DNA from: Brevibacterium luteolum | GTDB lineage: Bacteria; Actinomycetota; Actinomycetes; Actinomycetales; Brevibacteriaceae | DNA length: 64,000 bases | Direction: 5' to 3' | Assembly (NCBI RefSeq): GCF_013004595.1 | Contig: NZ_JABEMC010000003.1 | Span: forward strand, 310,001-374,000 | Shown: piece by piece, positions 34,799 through 43,551 of the stretch | Layout of the letters: every line of letters begins with the position of its first letter | Position numbering within the stretch: the stretch's first letter is position 1 | Notes under the pieces: model-generated | Told to the model about the DNA's origin: nothing | Databases searched by the model: none | Seen by the model: only the letters and a program-made list of their open reading frames with translations | Program-made: the position numbers and the translations under genes

Positions 34799-35479
34799 AT
34801 GAAACCCGTCACTCAGGATGGCCGAAGCGCACGCTGGGACGCCCACCGCCGCGAGCGTCGCAAGATGCTCCTGCGCACTGTGCGCCATGCCGTGACCGAC
34901 CACGGACCCGAGATCTCCATGGAGCAGCTTTCGGTGCAGGCGCAGACGACGAAGACGGTGCTGTACCGGTACTTCGGCGACCGGGGCGGGTTGCAGCGCG
35001 CCATGGGCGAATGGGCGATGAAAGTCATCACACGCTCGCTTGACCGGGCTGACTACAGCCCGCACACCCCGCGCGAGTCGCTGCGCGCGATGATCTCAGC
35101 GTTCGTCGACCTCGCCGCGCGCGCCCCGAATGTCTACCGGTTCTGCGACGCCGCGGTGACCAGCACCGCAGATCCGAAGGCCGACAACGACTACGACACC
35201 TTCTTCCAGGGCATCACCGCGCTGCTGTGCCGCAGGCTCCAGCTCTCCGGCGATGCCGAAGTGCAGTGGGCCTACGGGGCCATCGGATTCGTCCGCGCCA
35301 GCACCGAGCGCTGGCTGCTGCGGCCGACTGACCAGGAGGCATTCGTCGACCAGCTGACCACCTGGCTGTGGAGCTCCCGCAGCACTGCCCTGACCGGCAT
35401 CGCCGAGCGATCCCAGACCACCTCGGGCGCGTCCGCCCGCACGACTCCACCCGCACCGAATTCCGAGACCAAGGAGTGA
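34799..35479 (+). CDS. TetR family transcriptional regulator
   Basis: Regulator of 226 residues. The N-terminal helix-turn-helix is SMEQLSVQAQTTKTVLYRYF followed by GDRGGL, typical of TetR proteins. The C-terminal ligand domain has AFVDLAARAPNVYRFCDAA. The ATG at 34799 has TACTGT (34786-34791) ending seven bases upstream, supporting a leaderless start. The acyl-CoA dehydrogenase starts three bases after its stop, so both are in one operon. Repression of the flanking lipid genes with acyl-CoA as inducer is a reasonable guess. Confidence 0.9.
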   Translation: MKPVTQDGRSARWDAHRRERRKMLLRTVRHAVTDHGPEISMEQLSVQAQTTKTVLYRYFGDRGGLQRAMGEWAMKVITRSLDRADYSPHTPRESLRAMISAFVDLAARAPNVYRFCDAAVTSTADPKADNDYDTFFQGITALLCRRLQLSGDAEVQWAYGAIGFVRASTERWLLRPTDQEAFVDQLTTWLWSSRSTALTGIAERSQTTSGASARTTPPAPNSETKE

Positions 35480-35481
35480 CC

Positions 35482-37551
35482 ATGAGCAAGAAGCACCAGC
35501 TGTCCATCGATCCCGCCCGCATCGGCGCCGTCCTCGACGGGCGGTGGGCCGAGCAGCGCTACATCGGCCGCAGCTTCATCGACAGCGAACACGCCGTGCT
35601 CAGCGAGACCGGTGACCTCGAGCAGCTGCGCGAGGAGACCCTCGCCGGAGTCAAGGCGCTCATCGACACCGGCATCTCCGGTCTGCCGCTGCCCGAATCC
35701 GAAGGCGGTCAGAACAACCACGCAGGCTACGTCGCCGCGTTCGAGGAGCTCGTGACCGCAGAGCCGAGCATCCAGATCAAGGCTGGTGTGCAGTTCGGGC
35801 TCTTCGCCGGGGCGATCCAGCATCTGGGCAATGCCGAACAGCATGACAAGTGGCTCAAGCCCGCCGTCCGCGGCGAGCTGCTCGGCGCCTTCGCGATGAC
35901 CGAGATCGGCCACGGCTCCGACGTCGCCTCGATCGGCACCACGGCCACCTACGATCCATCCGATGAGACCTTCGTCATCAACACCCCCTTCCGGGCAGCG
36001 ACGAAGGAATACCTCGGCAATGCCGCCGTCCACGGTGAGGCCGCCGTCGTGTTCGCCCAGCTCATCACCAACGGCGTCAACCACGGCGTGCACTGCTTCT
36101 TCGTCCCGATCCGCGACGGCGCTGCGGGTGAGCCGCTGCCCGGCGTCACCCCGGAGGACGACGGCCGCAAGGGCGGACTGCTCGGCATCGACAACGGCCG
36201 CCTGTCCTTCGACAACGTGCGCGTGCCGCGCACCAACCTGCTCAACCGCTACGGCGACGTCGCAGCCGACGGCACCTACTCCTCGGACATCGAATCCCCG
36301 GGCCGGCGCTTCTTCACGATGCTCGGCACCCTCGTCCAGGGCCGTGTCTCACTCGACGGCTCCGGTGTCACTGCAGCGAAGCTCGCTCTCGACATCGCCA
36401 TGCGCTACGGGCTTCAGCGCCGCCAGTTCACCGGTGGGGACGACGCCGTCGAGGAGGTGCTGATGGACTACCAGCAGCACCAGCGCCGCCTCATGCCCCT
36501 GGTCGCCCGCGTGTTCGCCAATGCGGTGGCCCACGATCAGCTGCTGGAGTCCTTCCAGCTGGTATTCGGCGGCGAGGACGACTCCGATGAGGCCCGCCAG
36601 CGACTCGAGACCCAGGCCGCCGGTTTCAAGGCGATCACCACCTGGGATGCGCTGTGCACGATCCAGGAATGCCGTGAGGCCTGCGGCGGCGCCGGCTACA
36701 TGTGGGAGAACCGACTCGTCGGCCTCTACGGCGACCTCGACGTCTACGTCACGTTCGAAGGCGACAACACCGTCCTGCTGCAGCTGGTCGCCAAGCGCCT
36801 GCTGAGCGACTACGCCGCCGAACTCAAGGACATCGACCTCGGCGGTGTTGCCCGCTACATCGGCACCCAGGCCGCCGAGCACTCGCTGTACCGCTCCGGT
36901 CTGGCCAACGTCGGGCGCACCATCGGCGACATCTTCACTCCGGCGCTGAATAACAAGCGGGTGCGCTCAGGCCATGTGCAGCAGGCGATGCTGCACAATC
37001 GCGTCGAGGTCATGGTCGCCGACCTCGCCGGCACCCTGCGCCCGGCCGCCTCGATGCCCCCGGCGAAGGCCGCCGAGGTGTTCAACAGTGTGCAGCATCA
37101 GCTCATCGAGGCCGCTCGTGCCTACATCGAGGCGCTCAAGTGGGAGGCTCTCAACGATGCGATGCACGAGGTGCAGAAGCGCTCCGGTCATGAGGAGGAG
37201 GCCAAGCTGCTACGCCGCATCCGCGACCTCTACGGCCTGAGCCTCATCGAGGACAACATCGGCTGGCACATCATGTACGGCCGCCTGTCGATGTCGCGGG
37301 CCCGCCAGATCGGGCCGACCATCGACAGCCTGTGTGCGAAGCTGGCTGCCAACGCCGGTGATATCTGCGAGTCCTTCGGATACGGGCCCAAGCACCGCAG
37401 GGCCACGATCGCCGAGGGCATCGAGGCGAAGCGTCAGCAGGAGGCGATGGACTACTACCGCAATGCCCGCGCCCAGCGCGACTTCCCGGTCGATGAGCGG
37501 CACCTGTACAAGCAGCGCAAGGCCAAGGAGAAGAAGGCCAAGCGCGGTTGA
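35482..37551 (+). CDS. Acyl-CoA dehydrogenase with C-terminal extension, FadE5-like
   Basis: Flavoprotein of 689 residues that would oxidise acyl-CoA to trans-2-enoyl-CoA. The N-terminal and middle domains contain LLGAFAMTEIGHGSDVASIGTTATY in two halves and the RVPRTNLLNRYG segment. The C-terminal helical domain has CREACGGAGYMWENRL and EGDNTVLLQLVAK, then a long extension like that of peroxisomal acyl-CoA oxidases. M. tuberculosis FadE5, beside fadA2, is about 611 residues, so this one is longer. AAGGAG precedes the ATG at 35482. It converges on metX. Confidence 0.88.
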   Translation: MSKKHQLSIDPARIGAVLDGRWAEQRYIGRSFIDSEHAVLSETGDLEQLREETLAGVKALIDTGISGLPLPESEGGQNNHAGYVAAFEELVTAEPSIQIKAGVQFGLFAGAIQHLGNAEQHDKWLKPAVRGELLGAFAMTEIGHGSDVASIGTTATYDPSDETFVINTPFRAATKEYLGNAAVHGEAAVVFAQLITNGVNHGVHCFFVPIRDGAAGEPLPGVTPEDDGRKGGLLGIDNGRLSFDNVRVPRTNLLNRYGDVAADGTYSSDIESPGRRFFTMLGTLVQGRVSLDGSGVTAAKLALDIAMRYGLQRRQFTGGDDAVEEVLMDYQQHQRRLMPLVARVFANAVAHDQLLESFQLVFGGEDDSDEARQRLETQAAGFKAITTWDALCTIQECREACGGAGYMWENRLVGLYGDLDVYVTFEGDNTVLLQLVAKRLLSDYAAELKDIDLGGVARYIGTQAAEHSLYRSGLANVGRTIGDIFTPALNNKRVRSGHVQQAMLHNRVEVMVADLAGTLRPAASMPPAKAAEVFNSVQHQLIEAARAYIEALKWEALNDAMHEVQKRSGHEEEAKLLRRIRDLYGLSLIEDNIGWHIMYGRLSMSRARQIGPTIDSLCAKLAANAGDICESFGYGPKHRRATIAEGIEAKRQQEAMDYYRNARAQRDFPVDERHLYKQRKAKEKKAKRG

Positions 37552-37591
37552 TGCCAGCGGGCCCACCGCCTCGGGCCCGGTGAGAGCACCG

Positions 37592-37629
37592 GATCAGCCG
37601 GCCGCCCCGCATGGGGTGGCCGGCTGATC
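37592..37629. terminator. Strong bidirectional hairpin terminator
   Basis: GATCAGCCGGCC with CCCC pairs with GGGG and GGCCGGCTGATC across a GCAT loop (17 pairs, one G-T). The right arm covers the metX stop codon. It separates the convergent dehydrogenase and metX genes. Confidence 0.75.
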
Positions 37630-38758
37630 ACGTGAGGAAGCGGCGCAGGTGCGGTGAGAGCTGGGCGCCTTCGGTGAGGAACCCGTCGTGACCTGCCCAC
37701 GAGTCGAGCACATGGGTCTCGACGTCGCCCGGCAGCGCGGCGGCGAGCTGGGCCACCTGGGCCGGCGGGTAGAGACGGTCGCTGGAGACGCTGATGACCT
37801 GGAACTTCGCCTGCGCTGCCGACAGCGCCTCGGCGAGGTTCGTCGAGCGGCCGCGGCGCACATCGTGATCGCGCAGCGCCTGCGTCAGTATCCGGTAGGA
37901 CTGCGCATCGAACCGGTCGACGAGCTTGGTCGCCTGGTAGTCGAGATAGCTCTGGATGGCGTAGTAGGCATCGCCTGCCGAGGCCGGCCGCGGCCGGTGG
38001 GCGAGGTCGGGCCACTGCTCCTGGCGGGTGTTGGCGAAGCGTTCGTTGAGCTCGGAGTCCGCCCGGTAGGTCAGGTGGGCGATCTGCCGGGCCAGACCGA
38101 GGCCGCGGCGCGGGAACCGGCCGATGACGGCATAGTCCCCGCCGCAGAAGTCCGGATCGAGCTCGATCGCCTGGATCTGGGTGTGGGCCCAGGCGATCTG
38201 GTCGGCATCCGAGAACGCCGGCGCGGCCAGGATCGTGGCGCGATTGACCCGCTCGGGAGCCACGAGCGCGAACTCAAGCGCCCGCGCCCCGCCCATCGAC
38301 CCGCCGATGACCGCGTGCCAGGCCGGGATGCCGAGCCGGTCGCTCAGCAGCACCTCGGCTGCGGCCATATCGCGGATCGACACGGCCGGGAACCGGGAGC
38401 CGTGCGCCAGCCCAGCGGCTGACGGGGAGGTCGGGCCCGTCGAGCCGTTGCAGCCGCCGATGGCATTGGCGCACACGACGAAGAACTCGTTCGTGTCGAT
38501 CGCCTTGCCCGGCCCGACGACGTCTTCCCACCAGCCGGGGGCGAAGGACCGCGGTGACTCAGCCGCCGCCGGGTTGGCCACTCCGGAGCTGACATGCGGA
38601 TCCCCGGTGAGCGCATGCTCGATGAGCACGGCGTTGGACTTCTCCGCGTTCAGCTGCCCATAGGTCTCATAGGCGATGTGCAGCTGCTCGAAGACGTACC
38701 CGGATTCGAGCACGACATCGTGGAACTCGGCGACGGCTGTACGGCTGGCGACCTGCAT
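37628..38758 (-). CDS. metX: Homoserine O-acetyltransferase MetX
   Basis: Alpha/beta-hydrolase of 376 residues that makes O-acetylhomoserine from homoserine and acetyl-CoA, the first committed step of methionine synthesis. Characteristic stretches are NAVLIEHALTGDPHV, FFVVCANAIGGCNGSTGP, and the nucleophile elbow GGSMGGARALE with Ser154. The Asp/His pair lies near the C-terminus (SSDRLYPPAQ and SWAGHDGFL). It begins six bases after metY and is co-transcribed with it. The terminator hairpin overlaps the stop codon. Confidence 0.95.
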   Translation of the reverse strand: MQVASRTAVAEFHDVVLESGYVFEQLHIAYETYGQLNAEKSNAVLIEHALTGDPHVSSGVANPAAAESPRSFAPGWWEDVVGPGKAIDTNEFFVVCANAIGGCNGSTGPTSPSAAGLAHGSRFPAVSIRDMAAAEVLLSDRLGIPAWHAVIGGSMGGARALEFALVAPERVNRATILAAPAFSDADQIAWAHTQIQAIELDPDFCGGDYAVIGRFPRRGLGLARQIAHLTYRADSELNERFANTRQEQWPDLAHRPRPASAGDAYYAIQSYLDYQATKLVDRFDAQSYRILTQALRDHDVRRGRSTNLAEALSAAQAKFQVISVSSDRLYPPAQVAQLAAALPGDVETHVLDSWAGHDGFLTEGAQLSPHLRRFLT

Positions 38759-38764
38759 CGTGCA

Positions 38765-40075
38765 TCAGCCGCGGGCGGCGGCGAATCCCTTCTCCAGATC
38801 GGCGATGATGTCATCGATGCCCTCGATGCCGACGGCCAGGCGGACGAAGGCCGGGCTGACTCCGGCGGCGCGCTGGGCGTCCTCGTCGAGCTGCGCATGC
38901 GTCGTCGAGGCCGGGTGGATGACCAGCGAGCGGACATCGCCGATGTTGGCGACATGCGAGTGCAGCTCGAGGGCGTCGACGAACTTCACAGCAGCGTCGT
39001 AGCCGTCTGCGATCTCGAAGCCGAGCACGGAGCCGACACCCTTAGGCAGGTACTTCTGGCCGAGCTCGTACCACGGGCTTGAGGGCAGGCCGGCGAAGTG
39101 GACCTTGTCGACCTGGGCGTGGCTCTCCAGGAACTCAGCGACCCGCTGGGCATTGGCAACATGGCGTTCGATGCGCAGGCTGAGGGTCTCCAGGCCCTGG
39201 GCGATGAGGAAGGCGTTGAACGGCGAGGCGGCCGGTCCGAGATCGCGCAGCAGCTGCACGCGGGCCTTGATGCCATAGGAGACGTTCGCGCCGAACGCCG
39301 AATCCGGGCCGAGGTCGCGGGCGTAGACGAGACCGTTGTAGGAGTCGTCGGGCTGGTTGAAGCCGGGGAAGCGCTCAGGCTCGGCACTGTAGTCGAAGTT
39401 GCCGCTGTCGACGATGATCCCGGCGATCGAGGTGCCGTGGCCGCCGAGGTACTTCGTCGCTGAGTGGATGACGACATCAGCACCGTGCTCGATCGGGCGG
39501 ACGAGGTAAGGAGTCGCGAGGGTGTTGTCGATGATGAGCGGCACCCCGGCGGCGTGCGCGGTCTCTGCCACCGCGGCGATGTCGAGGACGTCGGAGCGGG
39601 GGTTGGCCACGGATTCGGCGAAGAACAGCTTGGTGTTGGGTTTGACGGCTGCCTTCCAGGCCTCGACGTCACCGGGATCGGAGACGAAGGTCGTCTCGAT
39701 GCCGAGCTTGCGCAGGGTGACGTCGAGGAGGTTGTAGGTGCCGCCGTACAAGCTGGGGCTGGCCACGACGTGATCGCCGGCTTCAACGATGTTGATGATG
39801 GCCAGGAACTCCGCGGACTGGCCGGAGGCCACGAGCACACCCTGCACGCCGCCCTCGAGGTCGGCGATGCGGTCTTCGACGGCGGCGACCGTCGGGTTGC
39901 CGATGCGGGTGTAGATCGGGCCGAGGTCGGCCAGCGCGAAGCGGTTGGCGGCGGTCTCGGCGCTGTCGAAGACATACGAGGTGGTCTGGTAGATCGGCAG
40001 GGCGCGGGCGCCGGTGGCCGTATCCGGTGACTGTCCGGCGTGGATCTGTCGGGTCTCGAAGCTCAGTTCGCTCAT
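38765..40075 (-). CDS. metY: O-acetylhomoserine sulfhydrylase MetY
   Basis: PLP-dependent enzyme of 436 residues that joins O-acetylhomoserine with sulfide to give homocysteine. It starts MSELSFETRQIHAGQSPD, and has PIYQTTSYVFDSAE, the PLP-binding VVIHSATKYLGGHG with the Schiff-base Lys, and SLYGGTYNL. Cystathionine synthases are close relatives, but length (about 430) and sequence favour MetY. AAGGAG lies eight bases before the ATG. The 140 bases upstream contain palindromes TGACGTCA and CACGTG that may be regulator sites. Confidence 0.93.
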   Translation of the reverse strand: MSELSFETRQIHAGQSPDTATGARALPIYQTTSYVFDSAETAANRFALADLGPIYTRIGNPTVAAVEDRIADLEGGVQGVLVASGQSAEFLAIINIVEAGDHVVASPSLYGGTYNLLDVTLRKLGIETTFVSDPGDVEAWKAAVKPNTKLFFAESVANPRSDVLDIAAVAETAHAAGVPLIIDNTLATPYLVRPIEHGADVVIHSATKYLGGHGTSIAGIIVDSGNFDYSAEPERFPGFNQPDDSYNGLVYARDLGPDSAFGANVSYGIKARVQLLRDLGPAASPFNAFLIAQGLETLSLRIERHVANAQRVAEFLESHAQVDKVHFAGLPSSPWYELGQKYLPKGVGSVLGFEIADGYDAAVKFVDALELHSHVANIGDVRSLVIHPASTTHAQLDEDAQRAAGVSPAFVRLAVGIEGIDDIIADLEKGFAAARG

Positions 40076-40167
40076 GGGGTGCTCCTTCAAGCTGGTGCAG
40101 GTCGGTTGTGATGTCGTCCACGCTAGGGAGCCGGCCTCACCGGGCGGGCCCCTTTCGTCATCTGTCT

Positions 40168-40191
40168 GTCACGTGCCGTCACATGACGTCA
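40168..40191. promoter_or_regulatory. Palindromic motif cluster upstream of metY
   Basis: GTCAC is repeated at 40168 and 40178; CACGTG (40170-40175) and TGACGTCA (40184-40191) are perfect palindromes. The stretch sits about 95-115 bases before the metY start, also downstream of dnaE2. It may bind a methionine regulator; the identity is unknown. Confidence 0.35.
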
Positions 40192-40215
40192 TACAGGGGG
40201 CATGCAGCGCCTGTC

Positions 40216-43200
40216 TCACTGGAAGTTCCGTGACTTCACCGGCATCTTGACGTCGAGTGGGATGAGCTTGTCGGCTGTGACGCTGACGACCGTGCCGGCC
40301 CGCTGCACCCGGCCGCGGATGACGAGGACGTTGTGGCTGTAGGAGATCGGCCGGTAGCGGCGCATGAGTCCTGGTGAGCAGGCGATGTTGAGCATTCCGA
40401 ACTCGTCTTCGAGGTTCATGAACGTCACACCTGAGGCGGTGCCGGGCCGCTGCCGGTGCGTCACCAGCCCGGCGACGGTGATCGTCTGGCCGTCGACGGC
40501 CTGCTGGGCATCGGCGGTCGAGGCGTAGCCGCGTTCGCGCAGCCTGCCGCGCAGCTGCTCGGTCGGGTAGCCGTCGACGGTCAGGCCGGTGGAGAACAGT
40601 TCGGCAAGGGTGATGTCGAAGCTGTTCATGAGCGGCAGAGCCGGGGCCTCGGCGACCGGGGCGGTGCCCGGCAGCATGCCCGGGCCTGACCCGCCCTGGG
40701 AGCCGGCGACCCACAGCGCCTGCCGACGGTCGAGGCCGAAGCAGGCGAACGCGCCTGCGGTGGCGAGGCTTTCGAGCACGGTGACATCGACGCCGGTGCG
40801 CTGGGCGAGGTCCCCGACCGAGGTGAAGGGGCCGTCGGCCTCGCGCGCGGCGACGATCGCCTCGGCAGCGGAATCGGCCCCGCGGACCGTTGAGAGCCCG
40901 ATGCGGACGGCGAACCCGCCAGTCGAATCCGCATCAGCCTCCAGGTCAGCCTGCGCGCTGGAGGCCTGCACATCGACCGGCAAGATCCGCACCCCATGCC
41001 TGCGGGCATCGGCGATGAGCGACTGAGCGGAGTAGAAGCCCATCGGCTGGGCGCGCAGCAGCCCGGCGGTGAACGCGGCATGGTGGTAGCGCTTGAACCA
41101 GGCGGAGTCGTAGACGAGGTTGGCGAAGCTGATCGCGTGGCTTTCGGGGAACCCGTAGTTGGCGAAGGCGGCGATCTTGTCGAAGATCACCTGCGAGGTC
41201 TGCGCATCGACCCCGCGGGCCGCCGCCCCGGCATGGAACCGGTCGGCCAGCTGACGCATCCGCTCCTTCGACCGCTTGGCCCCCATCGCCCGGCGCAGCT
41301 GGTCGGCATCGCCGCCGGAGAACCCGGCAACATCGATGGCCAGCTGCATGAGCTGTTCCTGGAACAGCGGTACCCCCAGCGTCTTCTCCAGTGCCGAGCG
41401 GGTCAGCGGATGCAGGTAGTCCGGGGCTTCGAGTCCCTGCCGGCGGCGGATGTAGGGATGGACCGACCCGCCCTGGATGGGCCCAGGCCGGATGAGTGCG
41501 ACCTGGACGGCCAGATCGTAGAAGCAGCGCGGCAGCATCCGCGGCAGGGTGGCCATCTGGGCGCGGGACTCGACCTGAAAGACGCCGATCGCATCGCCTG
41601 CGCACAGCATGTCGAAGACCTCCGGGTCCTCCTGCGGCAGCAGCGCCCGCTCGATGCGCTCACCGGTGTGGACGGCGATGAGGTCGACCATCTCGTGCAG
41701 GGCGGTGAGCATGCCCAGGCCGAGCAGATCGAACTTCACCAGATCCATATGCGCGCAGTCATCCTTGTCCCACTGCACGACGGTGCGCCGCTCCATCGTC
41801 GCCGGTTCGATCGGCACGACCTCGCCGATCGGCCGGTCGGCTAAGATCATGCCCCCGGAGTGGATGCCCAGGTGGCGGGGTGTGCCGAGCAGCCCGCGGG
41901 CGGCGATGATGACCGGGCCGGGCACCCCCTGCTGACCGCCTGCTCCCCCACTGCTGTCGTCGTCATCGTCGTCTTCGGGCAGCCGCGACCAGCGCTCGAG
42001 TCCTTTGGAGAACGCGTCCTGCTGGCCGGGCTCGTAGCCGAGGGCGGCTGCGGCATCGCGGACGGCGGACTTGGCCCGGTAGGTGATGACATTGGCGACC
42101 TGGGCGGCCCGATCGCGGCCGTAGTGGTCGTAGACGTACTGGATGACCTCCTCGCGGCGGCCGGATTCGATGTCGACGTCGATATCGGGATAGCCCTCGC
42201 GCTCAGGGGCGAGGAACCTGTCGAACAGCAGCCCGAAGCGCACCGCATCGACGGCGGTGATGCCGAGGACGTAGCAGACCGCGGAGTTCGCAGCCGACCC
42301 CCGGCCCTGGCAGAAGATGTCGTTATCCCGGCAGAACCGGGCGATGTCGTAGACGATGAGGAAGTACCCGCAGAAGCCCATCTGCTCGATCGTGGCCAGC
42401 TCGCGATCCAGCAGCTCCCAGGCATCCGGGCGCTGCTCGCGGGTGCCGTAGAGCCTGAGCCCGCCGGCGGTGACGAGCTGACGCAGAAATTCGGCATCGC
42501 TCAGCCCGGCAGGCACGGGTGCCTGCGGCAGACCGGCCCGGGCGGCACGCAGCTCGAAGGCGCAGTCAGCGGCGATCTCGACGGCCGTATCGAGTGCCTC
42601 AGCTGGGAACCGGCCAGCCATCTCCGCCCCGGTGTGGATGCGCTGCAGGGCTGCAGGAGGCAGCCAGCCGGCGACCTCGTCGAGGCTGGAGTTCGCACGC
42701 ACCGCCGCCCGCACCTGCGCATCATGGAACTGCTCCCGGCTGGCATAGTGGACCTGGTTCGTCGCCGCCGTGCGCACCCCAGCCCGCGCAGCGAGTTCGC
42801 ACAGATGGCGGATGCGCTCATCGTCTTCGGGCAGCCCGGTGCGGGTGAGCTCGACGACGAGCCTCTCGCGGCCGAACATCGCCACCAGCCGGCGCAGCCG
42901 GCCCAGTCCGCCGTCGGGATCGCTCAGGTGCGGGATGAGCAGTCCCTTGCGGCAGCCGGTGAGCACATACCAGTCGCCGCCGCCCTGCTCGGCCGCCGCG
43001 GCCAGGCCTTCGAGGTCGATGACCGGTTTGTTCTTCGTCCCGGTCATATGCGCCTGCGTCAGTGTGGCCGAGAGGTGCCGGTAGCCGGGCACCCCGCGGG
43101 CGAGGACGAGGGCGTGGGCGGCCTCCGGGTCGATCTGGCCGGGGATCTTCGCTCTCAAGCCCAGGGAGATCTCCGCCCCGTACACGGTGCCGATCCCCCG

Positions 43201-43539
43201 CCCGGCGGCTGCCTGGGCGAAGCGGGCGGCCCCGTAGAGGCCGTTGTGATCGGTCAGCGCGATCGCCTCGAGCCCGGCGTCGACGGCAGCGTCGATGAGC
43301 TCTTCGGGTTCTGAGGCTCCGTCGAGGAAGCTCATCGTCGAATGCACGTGCAGCTCTGCCCACGGCCGGCCCCGGCGCCGAGGTGGCGCTTGCCTCCCAG
43401 CGTCACCGGCACCTGTCCCACCGGCCCGCAGGTCGGGGGGACGCAGCTGCAGCGGTTCGGGAACCGCCTCGGCGGCGGTGCGGGAGGACAGGCGGCGTTC
43501 GAGCTCCGACCACGGGATCGGCGGATTGCAGTATCCCAT
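40216..43539 (-). CDS. dnaE2: Error-prone DNA polymerase III alpha DnaE2 (ImuC)
   Basis: SOS mutasome polymerase of 1107 residues. The PHP domain starts AELHVHSTMSFLDG (His64, His66). The C-family active site has PDIDVDIESGRRE (about residues 451-463) with the catalytic aspartates, and an OB fold lies near the end (TVAGLVTHRQRPGTASG). Its length (about 1100) and its operon with imuB and imuA' separate it from the replicative DnaE1. An Asp-run with a Gly-rich stretch (residues 522-537) is an unusual low-complexity insert in the fingers region. It follows imuB after 12 bases. Confidence 0.95.
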   Translation of the reverse strand: MGYCNPPIPWSELERRLSSRTAAEAVPEPLQLRPPDLRAGGTGAGDAGRQAPPRRRGRPWAELHVHSTMSFLDGASEPEELIDAAVDAGLEAIALTDHNGLYGAARFAQAAAGRGIGTVYGAEISLGLRAKIPGQIDPEAAHALVLARGVPGYRHLSATLTQAHMTGTKNKPVIDLEGLAAAAEQGGGDWYVLTGCRKGLLIPHLSDPDGGLGRLRRLVAMFGRERLVVELTRTGLPEDDERIRHLCELAARAGVRTAATNQVHYASREQFHDAQVRAAVRANSSLDEVAGWLPPAALQRIHTGAEMAGRFPAEALDTAVEIAADCAFELRAARAGLPQAPVPAGLSDAEFLRQLVTAGGLRLYGTREQRPDAWELLDRELATIEQMGFCGYFLIVYDIARFCRDNDIFCQGRGSAANSAVCYVLGITAVDAVRFGLLFDRFLAPEREGYPDIDVDIESGRREEVIQYVYDHYGRDRAAQVANVITYRAKSAVRDAAAALGYEPGQQDAFSKGLERWSRLPEDDDDDDSSGGAGGQQGVPGPVIIAARGLLGTPRHLGIHSGGMILADRPIGEVVPIEPATMERRTVVQWDKDDCAHMDLVKFDLLGLGMLTALHEMVDLIAVHTGERIERALLPQEDPEVFDMLCAGDAIGVFQVESRAQMATLPRMLPRCFYDLAVQVALIRPGPIQGGSVHPYIRRRQGLEAPDYLHPLTRSALEKTLGVPLFQEQLMQLAIDVAGFSGGDADQLRRAMGAKRSKERMRQLADRFHAGAAARGVDAQTSQVIFDKIAAFANYGFPESHAISFANLVYDSAWFKRYHHAAFTAGLLRAQPMGFYSAQSLIADARRHGVRILPVDVQASSAQADLEADADSTGGFAVRIGLSTVRGADSAAEAIVAAREADGPFTSVGDLAQRTGVDVTVLESLATAGAFACFGLDRRQALWVAGSQGGSGPGMLPGTAPVAEAPALPLMNSFDITLAELFSTGLTVDGYPTEQLRGRLRERGYASTADAQQAVDGQTITVAGLVTHRQRPGTASGVTFMNLEDEFGMLNIACSPGLMRRYRPISYSHNVLVIRGRVQRAGTVVSVTADKLIPLDVKMPVKSRNFQ

Positions 43540-43551
43540 CAGGTCCTCCTT

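Noticed and set aside
40076-40215. SAM or SAH riboswitch upstream of metY
   Set aside because: No core motif of the classes I know could be folded from the leader; only palindromes were seen.
41860-43314. Long open frame (484 codons) on the plus strand over dnaE2
   Set aside because: It is the mirror of the high-GC dnaE2 coding frame, has no recognisable domain and no ribosome-binding site.
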